Shown: positions 8,639 through 15,696 of the stretch, one piece after another
Layout: every line of letters starts with the position of its first letter
How positions within the stretch are numbered: position 1 is the stretch's first letter
DNA from: Acidisphaera sp035272265
GTDB lineage: Bacteria; Pseudomonadota; Alphaproteobacteria; Acetobacterales; Acetobacteraceae
Reading direction: 5' to 3'
Assembly (NCBI GenBank): GCA_035272265.1
Contig: DATEQV010000149.1
Coordinates: forward strand, 1 to 22,063
Length of the DNA stretch: 22,063 bases
Program-made: the position numbers and the translations under genes
The notes under the pieces: model-generated
Seen by the model: the letters and a program-made list of their open reading frames with translations, nothing else
Databases searched by the model: none
What the model was told of the DNA's origin: nothing

Positions 8639-8887
8639 CTACTGGTTCCCGTAGTAGCGCCCGTTGGTGCCGTAGCTCGGCACCATCGACGGGCCGTACG
8701 TCGTGCCCGCGCCGGGCGCGACGCCGCCGGGCGACGGCAGGGCGGCATCATCGGAGGTCGGCGGGGGACGGGTCGGGCCGGGGCCCGTTCCGGGTCCGGT
8801 GATCCCGAAGGTGGCAGGCGTGGTGCCACAGCCGGCCAGCGCAAGCAGGCTCAGCCCGGCGGCCGACGCAATCAGGGGGCGGTTCAT
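8639..8887 (-). CDS. small Pro/Gly-rich lipoprotein
   Basis: An 82-residue product with a type II signal peptide: MNRPLIASAAGLSLLALAGC, with lipobox L-A-G-C and Cys20 as the lipidated residue. The mature part is low-complexity, rich in Gly, Pro, Thr and Ser, and ends in YGTNGRYYGNQ. It contains no recognisable domain. It probably sits on the inner leaflet of the outer membrane, since +2 is Gly rather than Asp. The start ATG has no ribosome binding site, and a TATAAG box ends only eight bases upstream, so the mRNA may be leaderless. Function unknown; it lies beside a second small lipoprotein gene on the same strand. Confidence 0.75.
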   Translation of the reverse strand: MNRPLIASAAGLSLLALAGCGTTPATFGITGPGTGPGPTRPPPTSDDAALPSPGGVAPGAGTTYGPSMVPSYGTNGRYYGNQ

Positions 8888-8895
8888 CCGGCGAC

Positions 8896-8901
8896 CTTAT
8901 A
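8896..8901 (-). promoter_or_regulatory. candidate -10 box implying a leaderless transcript
   Basis: TATAAG on the minus strand ends eight bases before the lipoprotein ATG at 8887, which puts the expected transcription start at or very near the start codon. No convincing -35 box was seen. Confidence 0.3.
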
Positions 8902-8925
8902 AGAGGCAAGCCCGGCCGCGCGCCA

Positions 8926-8950
8926 GCGGTGGCGGGAGACCGCCAGCCGC
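8926..8950 (-). terminator. hairpin between the two lipoprotein genes
   Basis: GCGGTGGCGG pairs with CCGCCAGCCGC with one bulged base and a GAGA loop. It lies downstream of the glycine-zipper lipoprotein gene on the minus strand. It has no T-run, so termination is uncertain. Confidence 0.3.
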
Positions 8951-9003
8951 TCGCGACAGCTCGGCGCGCGGGTTTGGCCCGCCGCCGGTTCGGTTCGTGC
9001 GGC

Positions 9004-9222
9004 TTAGTGCGGCGCGGTCAGAGCCCCGGTCGCGGCGCCCACGCCGCCGCCGATCAGCGCGCCAGTCGCCGGGCTGCCGCCGGTGACGCCGGAGATGGCC
9101 GCCCCGGCGCCAGCGCCGATCAGGCCACCCGTCACCGCGCGGGTGGAGGGCCGGTCTCCGCATCCGGCAAGGGCCAGACTGAGACTGGCGAGCACCACGC
9201 CCACGGTCAGCTTATTACGCAT
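9004..9222 (-). CDS. glycine-zipper lipoprotein
   Basis: A 72-residue product. Residues 1-21 are a lipoprotein signal (LTVGVVLASLSLALAGC) with lipobox L-A-G-C and Cys21. The mature part carries two glycine-zipper stretches, GGLIGAGAGAAISG (32-45) and GALIGGGVGAATGAL (54-68), typical of small outer-membrane lipoproteins of the SlyB/OsmB type that pack helices tightly. A GGGAAGGG ribosome binding site lies seven bases before the ATG. It is divergent from mreB. Exact function unknown; an envelope-stability role is inferred from the fold class only. Confidence 0.8.
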   Translation of the reverse strand: MRNKLTVGVVLASLSLALAGCGDRPSTRAVTGGLIGAGAGAAISGVTGGSPATGALIGGGVGAATGALTAPH

Positions 9223-9371
9223 CGGTATACCCTTCCCATCGGAGTCGCGTCCGCGCGACCCACCTGCACATGGGGAGGGCAACGCGGCAGCGCGCCGAAG
9301 TTTTGCCGACCGTGCCGGCGAACGGCTCAGGTCACGCTTGTGTGTCCCGCAACCCGCGTTTCGCCCGGGCG

Positions 9372-9395
9372 CCCCTTTCCATCCGGGAAAGCGGG
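9372..9395. other. hairpin in the mreB upstream region
   Basis: CTTTCC (9375-9380) pairs with GGAAAG (9386-9391), extended by CCC/GGG across a single bulged C. It lies 47 bases before the mreB start within the 219-base gap that separates mreB from the divergent lipoprotein gene. It could be part of the mreB 5' leader. No confident promoter was found in this gap. Confidence 0.3.
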
Positions 9396-9441
9396 GGCTA
9401 AGCCCTGCGCCTCCACACATTTTGTCACAAAGGTTCTCTAA

Positions 9442-10485
9442 ATGTTCTCTCGCGTGCTCGGCATCATGTCCGCGGACATGGCGATCGACCTCGGCACGGC
9501 GAACACACTCGTCTACGTGAAGGGACGGGGCATCGTGCTGGCCGAGCCGAGCGTGGTGGCGATCGCGGACGTGCGCGGGCGCAAGCAGGTGCTGGCCGTG
9601 GGCAACGAGGCCAAGCAGATGCTCGGCCGCACGCCGGGCAACATTTCCGCCATCCGCCCGCTGCGCGACGGCGTGATCGCCGACTTCGAGGTGGCGGAGG
9701 AAATGATCAAGCATTTCATCCGTAAGGTGCACAACCGGCGCAGCTTCGCCTCGCCGATGATCATCGTCTGCGTCCCGTCGGGCAGCACGGCGGTCGAGCG
9801 CCGTGCCATCCAGGAGAGTGCGGAGAGCGCGGGCGCGCGTCGCGTGCTGCTGATCGAGGAGCCGATGGCCGCTGCGATCGGGGCGGGGCTGCCGGTGACG
9901 GAACCGTCGGGCAGCATGATCGTCGATGTCGGCGGCGGCACGACCGAGGTTGCGGTGATCTCGCTGGGCGGCATCGTTTACTCGCGCAGCGTGCGCGTGG
10001 GCGGCGACAAGATGGACGAGGCGATCATCAGCTACGTGCGCCGCAACTATAACCTGCTGATCGGCGAGTCGTCGGCCGAGCGGATCAAGATGGACATCGG
10101 CGCCGCCTGCCCGCCGGAGAACGGCGAGGACGGGCCGTATCGCGAGGTCAAGGGCCGCGACCTGATGAACGGCGTGCCGCGCGAGATCGTCGTCGGCCAG
10201 CGGCAGATCGCGGACAGCCTGCTGGAGCCGGTGACCGCGATCGTCGAGGCGGTGAAGGTGGCGCTGGAGAACACGCCGCCCGAGCTTGCGTCCGACATCG
10301 TCGACAAGGGGATCGTGCTGACCGGCGGCGGGGCGCTGCTGCACCGGCTGGACGAGGTCCTGCGCAACGCCACCGGGCTTCCGGTGGTGGTGGCGGAGGA
10401 CGCGCTGCAGTGCGTCGCCCTCGGCACCGGGCGGGCGCTCGAGGAAATGAAGAAATTACGCAACGTATTGACTTCGATGTACTAA
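9442..10485 (+). CDS. mreB: rod-shape-determining actin homologue MreB
   Basis: This ATP-binding actin-like protein forms membrane-associated filaments that direct side-wall peptidoglycan synthesis. The 347 residues are the family length. The phosphate-1 loop is DLGTANTLVYVKGRG (from residue 16), the middle block is IRPLRDGVIADFEVAEEMI, and the phosphate-2 loop is VDVGGGTTEVAV (161-172). The adenosine motif GIVLTGGGALLHRLDEVL comes near residue 290. The short amphipathic N terminus (MFSRVLGIMS) probably binds the membrane. An AAAGG ribosome binding site lies nine bases before the ATG. It heads the operon mreB-mreC-mreD-mrdA-mrdB, all on the same strand with short gaps. Confidence 0.97.
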   Translation: MFSRVLGIMSADMAIDLGTANTLVYVKGRGIVLAEPSVVAIADVRGRKQVLAVGNEAKQMLGRTPGNISAIRPLRDGVIADFEVAEEMIKHFIRKVHNRRSFASPMIIVCVPSGSTAVERRAIQESAESAGARRVLLIEEPMAAAIGAGLPVTEPSGSMIVDVGGGTTEVAVISLGGIVYSRSVRVGGDKMDEAIISYVRRNYNLLIGESSAERIKMDIGAACPPENGEDGPYREVKGRDLMNGVPREIVVGQRQIADSLLEPVTAIVEAVKVALENTPPELASDIVDKGIVLTGGGALLHRLDEVLRNATGLPVVVAEDALQCVALGTGRALEEMKKLRNVLTSMY

Positions 10486-10519
10486 ACTGCGCGGAAGACG
10501 GGACGGGAAAGGATCGATC

Positions 10520-10603
10520 GTGAGCGCTGCGCCTGAGCGTGCAACGCCGCGCGCACACGGACGACCGGGCGCCCGCCCAAGGGGCCGCGGGGTCCGGCCG
10601 TGA
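10520..10603 (+). other. 27-codon mini-ORF between mreB and mreC, possible coupling ORF
   Basis: GTG 10520 is preceded by GGGAAAGGAT, a better ribosome binding site than any in front of mreC. The ORF stops at TGA 10601-10603, which overlaps the mreC GTG at 10600 (GTGA). The peptide is Arg/Pro-rich with no recognisable domain, so its value would be to bring ribosomes to mreC. It is one of four similar arrangements in the window. Confidence 0.3.
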
Positions 10604-11469
10604 TCCTTCGCCTGTCGATCCCGGCGCGGCAGGCGCTGGCCAAGCTGACCTTGCCGGTGCTGGTGGCGGCGTCGTTCGGTCTGATGCTGCTGGGCAAGGC
10701 CGACGCGTTGCTGGCCGAGCGGCTGCGCGTGGCGGCGGCCGACGGGCTGGCGCCGATCTATGCCGCGCTGTCCGAGCCGCTGCATCGCGTGCGCAGCGCC
10801 ATCGACGACCTGCACGCCCTGGTGGATGTGCGCGAGGAGAACGCCAAGCTGCGCGACGAGAACGAGAAGCTGCGCCGCTGGCAGTCGATCGCGCTCGCCC
10901 TGGACGCCGAGAACCAGAAGCTCAAGGCCAATCTGCACTGGATCCCGGAGCCCGCGCCGTCCTACGTGACCGCGCGCGTGGTTGCGGACGCGGGCGGCGT
11001 CTATGCCCGCGCGGTGCTGCTGGCGGTCGGACCTGGGCACGGGATCCAGAAGGGCGAAATCGCCCTGGACGAGCACGGCCTTGTCGGGCGCGTGACCGAC
11101 GTGGGCGCGCGCACCGTGCGCGTGCTGCTGATCACCGACCTGAACAGCCGCATTCCGATCACGCTGGAGAACAGTCGTGCAAGGGCGATCATGCTCGGCA
11201 CCAACGGGCCGCGGCCGCGGCTTGCGTTCTGGCCGGAGGGCTCGCCGCCGGTCGAAGGCGAGCGCGTGGTGACGAGCGCCGAGGCCAACGCCTTCCCGCC
11301 CGACCTGCCGATCGGCACGGTGCACTACAATGCGAGCAAGGTCGCCGAGGTGGAGCCGCTGGCGGATCTGGACCGGCTGGAGATCGTCCGCCTGTTCGAC
11401 TACGGCCTGCATGATGCGGTGACGCAACCCGACCAGGGTGTCGCGCATACGGTGGACAGGCGGCACTGA
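10600..11469 (+). CDS. mreC: rod-shape-determining protein MreC
   Basis: MreC is the periplasmic scaffold of the elongasome that links MreB/MreD to PBP2 and RodA. The 289 residues comprise a short cytoplasmic start, one membrane helix (about 15-32) and a coiled coil (about 60-112, with ENAKLRDENEKLRRW and DAENQKLKANL). Two beta-barrel modules follow (about 120-270), with VLLAVGPGHGIQKGEIALDEHGLVGRVTDVG and VRVLLITDLNSRIPITLENS. The C-terminal about 20 residues are probably unstructured. The start is GTG 10600; no in-frame start lies further upstream, and the local ribosome binding site is poor, in line with coupling to the mini-ORF whose stop overlaps it. Confidence 0.94.
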   Translation: MILRLSIPARQALAKLTLPVLVAASFGLMLLGKADALLAERLRVAAADGLAPIYAALSEPLHRVRSAIDDLHALVDVREENAKLRDENEKLRRWQSIALALDAENQKLKANLHWIPEPAPSYVTARVVADAGGVYARAVLLAVGPGHGIQKGEIALDEHGLVGRVTDVGARTVRVLLITDLNSRIPITLENSRARAIMLGTNGPRPRLAFWPEGSPPVEGERVVTSAEANAFPPDLPIGTVHYNASKVAEVEPLADLDRLEIVRLFDYGLHDAVTQPDQGVAHTVDRRH

Positions 11470-11501
11470 TGTCGCGCGGCACTGAAGCGAGGCGGTGCTG
11501 A
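11469..11501 (+). other. 10-codon mini-ORF bridging mreC and mreD
   Basis: ATG 11469 shares its A with the mreC stop (TGATG), and the ORF's TGA (11499-11501) directly abuts the mreD ATG at 11502. The 32-base gap is therefore entirely this reading frame. A terminating mreC ribosome could restart here and pass on to mreD. GAGGCGG inside it can also serve as an ordinary mreD ribosome binding site. Confidence 0.3.
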
Positions 11502-12056
11502 ATGGACCAGATCGGCAAGGTCCCGGCGATCCACCCGCGGCCGACCATCGGCCGGCGGCTTGACGCGACCGCCCGGGCTGCCTTCCCGGCCGGCTGCACC
11601 GTCGTGCTGATGCTGCTGACGCTCACGCCATTCGGGTTCGCCGATCAGGCCCAGCTGCTGCCCGCGATCGCGCTGACCAGCGTGTGGTTCTGGTCGCTGT
11701 ATCGGCCGCTGCAGATGCCGCCGTTCGTGGTGTTCGCGATCGGCTTGCTGCTCGACCTGCTCGGCTACCTGCCGCTCGGCGTGGGCGTGCTGACGCTGCT
11801 CGCGGCGCACGCGGTCGCGGTTCGGCTGCGGCGCGCGCTGATCAATCGCTCCTTCATGGTGGTGTGGCTGGTGTTCGTCGTGGTCGCGGCGGGCGGGGCC
11901 GCGCTGATGTGGGCGCTGACCTGCGCGCTGTATTTGCGCGTGCTCGCGCCGGCGCCGGCGGTGTTCCAGGCGGTGCTGACGATCGCGCTGTATCCGGCCA
12001 TCGCTATCCTGTTCGTGCGCGCGCATCGCACGGTCGCCGATCCGGCGCGCGCATGA
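11502..12056 (+). CDS. mreD: rod-shape-determining membrane protein MreD
   Basis: An integral inner-membrane protein of the elongasome, 184 residues, at its usual place between mreC and the PBP2 gene. Hydrophobic segments lie at about residues 30-46, 50-66, 73-92 (FVVFAIGLLLDLLGYLPLG, with the conserved G-L-x-x-D-L motif region), 118-141 and 150-170. A GAGGCGG ribosome binding site lies seven bases upstream. Its stop overlaps the ATG of a 12-codon mini-ORF. The sequence is divergent as usual for MreD, so the call rests on topology plus position. Confidence 0.92.
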   Translation: MDQIGKVPAIHPRPTIGRRLDATARAAFPAGCTVVLMLLTLTPFGFADQAQLLPAIALTSVWFWSLYRPLQMPPFVVFAIGLLLDLLGYLPLGVGVLTLLAAHAVAVRLRRALINRSFMVVWLVFVVVAAGGAALMWALTCALYLRVLAPAPAVFQAVLTIALYPAIAILFVRAHRTVADPARA

Positions 12057-12091
12057 CGGGCGCGCGGATGACGCGGGTTCGCGCCGCATGA
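12053..12091 (+). other. 12-codon mini-ORF bridging mreD and mrdA
   Basis: ATG 12053 overlaps the mreD stop (ATGA), and the ORF's own stop TGA 12089-12091 overlaps the mrdA ATG at 12088 (ATGA). It fills the 31-base gap with stop/start overlaps at both ends. No ribosome binding site of note precedes mrdA, which makes re-initiation a reasonable explanation. Confidence 0.3.
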
Positions 12092-14085
12092 GGTTCCGCC
12101 GCTCCAGGCCCGGCACGGGCCCGCTGATGAAGCGCGAGGCGCCGCGAATGGGCGTGTTCACGCGGCGCGCGCTGCTGGTCGCAGGCGGGCAGGTGGCGGC
12201 GCTGTCGGCGCTGGGCGTGCGGCTCTATCAGGTGCAGGTCGAGGAGGGGCAGCGCTACTCCACGCTGGCGGCGAACAACAGCATCAGCCAGCGGCTGATC
12301 GCGCCGCCGCGCGGGCGCATCCTCGACCGCTTCGGCCAGGTCCTCGCCGGCAACAAGCTGAACTGGCGCGCGCTGCTGGTGGCCGAGGAAGTCGACAGCG
12401 TCAGCAACACGCTCGACAATTTCTCCCGGCTTGTCGGGCTGGAGGATCACGAGCGCGCCCGCGTGGAGCGCGAGGTGAAGCGGCATCGCCGTTTCATCCC
12501 GGTGATGATCCGCGACTTCCTCAGCTGGGACGAGATGGCGAAGATCGAGGTCAACGCGCCCGACCTGCCCGGCGTGGTGATCGATGTCGGGACCACGCGG
12601 ATCTATCCGTTCAGCGAGAAGCTGGCGCACATCGTCGGTTACGTGGCACCGCCGAACGAGGCGGACGTGGCCGAGGATTCGATGCTCGCGCTGCCCGGCA
12701 TCCGCATCGGCCGCGCCGGGATGGAGCGCGAGCGCGACGTCGACCTGCGCGGCACGGCGGGTGCGGTGCAGATGGAGGTCAACGCGGTCGGCCGTGTGAT
12801 CCGCGAGCTGGATCGGCAGGAGGGCACGCCGGGCGCCGATGTCGCCCTGACGCTCGACGTGGAGTTGCAGCAGCAGGTGCTGACGCGGCTGGGCGACGAG
12901 AGCGCGTCGGCGGTGGTGATGGACTGCCGCAACGGCGAGGTGCTGGCGATGACCACCACGCCGTCCTTCGATCCGTCGCTGTTCGACAAGGGCGTGAGCC
13001 AGGCGCAGTGGATCGCCTGGACCAGCGACAAGAAGGCGCCGCTGATCAACAAGGCCTCGGCCGGCGAGTATGCGCCCGGATCGACGTTCAAGGTGTGCGT
13101 CGCGCTGGCGGGGCTGGAGTCGAAGCTGCTGTCGCCGACCGACCGCATCTACTGCCCGGGCTACATCGACGTCGGCACGGCGCGCTTCCATTGCTGGAGC
13201 AAGAACGGCCACGGGTCGCTCGACCTGTACCACGGCCTGAAGTTTTCCTGCGACGTGTTCTTCTACGAGGTGGCGAAGCGGATCGGCATCGACCGGATCG
13301 CGGCGATGGCGCACCGGCTCGGCATGGGCGTCGATACCGGCATCGACCTGCCGGGCGCGCGGCCGGGGTTCATTCCCACGCGGGAATGGCGTGTCGCGCA
13401 CGGGCATGTGTGGAACCTGGGCGACACCATCGTCAGCGGCATCGGCCAGGGCTACATCCTGGTGACGCCGCTGTCGCTGTGCACCTACGCCGCGCGGGTC
13501 GCCACGGGGCGGCAGATCGTGCCGCACCTGACGCGCACCGTGGACAAGGTGCTGCAGCCGGGCGCGGAGCTGGATGGGGCGCCGTTGCTCGGGCTGCCGG
13601 ACAAGTTCCTAGCCGACGTCCGCCACGGCATGTGGGCGGTGGTCAACGAAGGCGGCGGCACAGCGCCGGTCGCGCGGCTGCCCCCCAGCGTGTCGGACGG
13701 CGGGCGGGTGCAGCTGGCGGGCAAGACCGGATCGTCGCAGGTCCACCGGGTGTCGCGCGAGCAGCGCGAGAGCGGGCATTTCGACAGCCGAAAGCTGCCG
13801 TGGGAGCTGCGGCCGCATGCGCTGTTCGTGGCGTACGCGCCGTACGACGCGCCGCGCTATGCAGTCTCGGTGGTGGTCGAGCACGGCAACGCGGGCGCCG
13901 CGGCGGCGGCACCGCTGGCGCGCGACATCATGACCGACGTGCTGTTGCGCGACCCGGTCAACCGGCAGGAGTCGCCGCAGGTGGCGGAGCTGGGGACGGC
14001 GCCGTCAGCGACGCCGGTGGTGCCGGTCGACGCGACGTCCGGCGTGCGGACGCCGTCGCTGCCGCCGACGCTGCCGCGGCGATGA
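12088..14085 (+). CDS. mrdA: penicillin-binding protein 2, elongasome peptidoglycan transpeptidase
   Basis: A class B PBP that cross-links peptidoglycan in the lateral wall together with RodA. The product is 665 residues. The N-terminal membrane anchor is at about 27-47 (ALLVAGGQVAALSALGV). The non-catalytic pedestal starts with RGRILDRFGQVLAGN (75-89). The transpeptidase domain carries the nucleophile motif S332-T-F-K335, the S387-C-D389 motif (SxD as in PBP2) and K546-T-G. A low-complexity C-terminal tail rich in Pro, Thr and Val follows. ATG 12127 (residue 14) is an alternative start. Its stop overlaps the ATG of mrdB (ATGA), so the polymerase pair is translationally coupled. Confidence 0.95.
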   Translation: MRFRRSRPGTGPLMKREAPRMGVFTRRALLVAGGQVAALSALGVRLYQVQVEEGQRYSTLAANNSISQRLIAPPRGRILDRFGQVLAGNKLNWRALLVAEEVDSVSNTLDNFSRLVGLEDHERARVEREVKRHRRFIPVMIRDFLSWDEMAKIEVNAPDLPGVVIDVGTTRIYPFSEKLAHIVGYVAPPNEADVAEDSMLALPGIRIGRAGMERERDVDLRGTAGAVQMEVNAVGRVIRELDRQEGTPGADVALTLDVELQQQVLTRLGDESASAVVMDCRNGEVLAMTTTPSFDPSLFDKGVSQAQWIAWTSDKKAPLINKASAGEYAPGSTFKVCVALAGLESKLLSPTDRIYCPGYIDVGTARFHCWSKNGHGSLDLYHGLKFSCDVFFYEVAKRIGIDRIAAMAHRLGMGVDTGIDLPGARPGFIPTREWRVAHGHVWNLGDTIVSGIGQGYILVTPLSLCTYAARVATGRQIVPHLTRTVDKVLQPGAELDGAPLLGLPDKFLADVRHGMWAVVNEGGGTAPVARLPPSVSDGGRVQLAGKTGSSQVHRVSREQRESGHFDSRKLPWELRPHALFVAYAPYDAPRYAVSVVVEHGNAGAAAAAPLARDIMTDVLLRDPVNRQESPQVAELGTAPSATPVVPVDATSGVRTPSLPPTLPRR

Positions 14086-15233
14086 TCACCGACCGCCGCC
14101 TGCTGCGCGCCGAGCCGAGCTTCGGGCTGGCGACCAAGCTGTGGAGCGTGCACTGGCCGCTGGTGATCCTGCTGTGCGCGGTGGCGGGTGTGGGGTATGC
14201 GGCGCTGTACAGCGCGGCCGGAGGATCGGTCGAGCCGTACGCCGCCAAGCACATCATCCGCTTCGGCTTCGGGCTGGTGATGATGCTGTCGATCGCGATG
14301 ATCGACATCCGTTTCATCGCGCGTCTGTCCTGGCTCGCCTATCTCGGCTCGATCGGCCTGCTGGTGCTGGTGCTGAAGATGGGGCATGTCGGCAAGGGCG
14401 CGCAGCGCTGGCTGGAGCTGGGACCGCTGCAGCTGCAGCCGAGCGAGCTGGCGAAGATCGCGCTGGTGCTCGCACTCGCCGCGTGGTTCCACCGCGCGTC
14501 GTGGCAGAAGGTCGGCAATCCGCTGTTCCTGATCGTACCGGTGATCGCGACGCTGATCCCGGTCGGCCTGATCCTGAAGGAGCCCAATCTGGGCACCGCG
14601 GTGATCACCGGCGCGGTCGGCGCGGTGGTGTTCTTCGGCGCCGGCGTGCGGCTGTGGAAGTTTGCGCTGGTGATGGTGCCGCTGCCGCTTCTGGCGAAGT
14701 TCGTCTACGCGCACCTGCACGACTACCAGCGCGCGCGCATCGACACGTTCTTCAATCCCGAGAGCGATCCGCTGGGCGCCGGCTACAACATCATCCAGTC
14801 GAAGATCGCGCTGGGCTCGGGCGGCATGTGGGGCAAGGGCTACCTGCAGGGCACGCAGGCGTATCTGGACTTCCTGCCGGAGAAGCAGACCGACTTCATC
14901 TTCACCATGTTCGGCGAGGAGTTCGGCTTCGTCGGCGGCATCGCGGTGATGGCGCTGCTGGCGCTGGTCGTGCTGTTGGGGATGGTGGTCGCGCTGCGCT
15001 GCAAGCACCAGTACGGACGGCTGGTGGCGCTGGGCATCAGCTTCAACTTCTTCATGTACGTGTTCGTCAACATCGCCATGGTGATGGGGGCGATCCCGGT
15101 CGGCGGCGTGCCGCTGCCGCTGATTTCGCATGGCGGGTCGGCGATGCTGACGGTGATGGTCGGCTTCGGCATCCTGATGTCGGTGCACGTGCATCGCGAC
15201 GTGGAATTCGCTCGGCGCGAAGAGAGCCTGTAG
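14082..15233 (+). CDS. mrdB: RodA, SEDS-family peptidoglycan glycosyltransferase
   Basis: RodA polymerises lipid II in the elongasome with PBP2 as partner. The 383 residues carry about ten membrane helices. SEDS-family blocks are GKGAQRWLELGPLQLQPSELAKIALVLALA (the large conserved motif before TM4) and LKEPNLGTAV. The extracellular loop region reads HDYQRARIDTFFNPESDPLGAGYNIIQSKIALGSGGMWGKG, followed by LPEKQTDFIFTMFGEEFGFVGG. The C-terminal signature is GGVPLPLISHGGSAM. The start is ATG 14082, inside the mrdA stop. It ends the mre operon; a 96-bp palindromic element begins 16 bases after the stop. Confidence 0.96.
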   Translation: MITDRRLLRAEPSFGLATKLWSVHWPLVILLCAVAGVGYAALYSAAGGSVEPYAAKHIIRFGFGLVMMLSIAMIDIRFIARLSWLAYLGSIGLLVLVLKMGHVGKGAQRWLELGPLQLQPSELAKIALVLALAAWFHRASWQKVGNPLFLIVPVIATLIPVGLILKEPNLGTAVITGAVGAVVFFGAGVRLWKFALVMVPLPLLAKFVYAHLHDYQRARIDTFFNPESDPLGAGYNIIQSKIALGSGGMWGKGYLQGTQAYLDFLPEKQTDFIFTMFGEEFGFVGGIAVMALLALVVLLGMVVALRCKHQYGRLVALGISFNFFMYVFVNIAMVMGAIPVGGVPLPLISHGGSAMLTVMVGFGILMSVHVHRDVEFARREESL

Positions 15234-15249
15234 GGCTTCTCCGCTTCGA

Positions 15250-15345
15250 CGTCATTGCGAGCGAAGCGAAGCAACCCAGGGCCACGTGACTGCCATCTAT
15301 CGCGTGGCCCTGGGTTGCTTCGTCGCTGCGCTCCTCGCAATGACG
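15250..15345. repeat. 96-bp imperfect palindromic intergenic element, copy 2
   Basis: It has the same length and arms as copy 1 at 2919-3014: CGTCATTGCGAGCGAAGC on one side and the complement of CGTCATTGCGAGGAGCGC on the other, with CAACCCAGGGCCACG pairing. Its loop (GACTGCCATCTATCG) resembles the reverse complement of the copy 1 loop, so the two copies lie in opposite orientations. It sits just after the mre operon and may act as its terminator or as an RNA-stabilising hairpin. Confidence 0.85.
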
Positions 15346-15368
15346 ACACGAGCGAGGGGAGTTGGGGC

Positions 15369-15626
15369 ATGGTTCTGGACATCGATCCGCTGATCGGCGC
15401 GGGTGTGGCGGGGGCGACCGCGGCGACCGACGCGGTGTACGTGCTGTTCACCGCCGCGGTCGCCGCGCGCCGCCGCTTCATGGCGGCCAACTGGAGTTGC
15501 GCGTGGTACCTGCTCTCGTCGTTCGCGGTGATCAGCTACACGCACAATGTCGGCTACGTGCTGTTCGCCGCCGCCGGCTCCTGGGTGGGCGCCTTCGTCT
15601 CGCTGACGTGGCTGCGACGACGGTAG
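15369..15626 (+). CDS. small integral membrane protein of unknown function
   Basis: An 85-residue product starting at ATG 15369, with GAGGGGA eight bases upstream. Starts further upstream would run through the palindromic element and are not credible. Three hydrophobic segments are visible: about 8-28 (IGAGVAGATAATDAVYVLF), about 40-58 (NWSCAWYLLSSFAVISY) and about 60-81 (GYVLFAAAGSWVGAFVSLTW), with a basic loop (AARRRF) and a basic end (LRRR). The layout resembles small three-helix membrane proteins widespread in alphaproteobacteria without known role. It stands alone between the element and the dehydrogenase fusion gene. Confidence 0.7.
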   Translation: MVLDIDPLIGAGVAGATAATDAVYVLFTAAVAARRRFMAANWSCAWYLLSSFAVISYTHNVGYVLFAAAGSWVGAFVSLTWLRRR

Positions 15627-15696
15627 CGCAGGGGCCTTTCCGGGGGTGGCGCAAGCGGTGCTAGGCTCGGCCCACTGCGGCACAGCGAGGGTCGAG

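Noticed and set aside
15646..15696. 17-residue N-terminal extension of Ald-DUF1989
   Set aside because: Alanine dehydrogenases begin with M-R-I-G-V-P-K-E, which matches ATG 15697. With that start the catalytic residues fall on the usual numbering.
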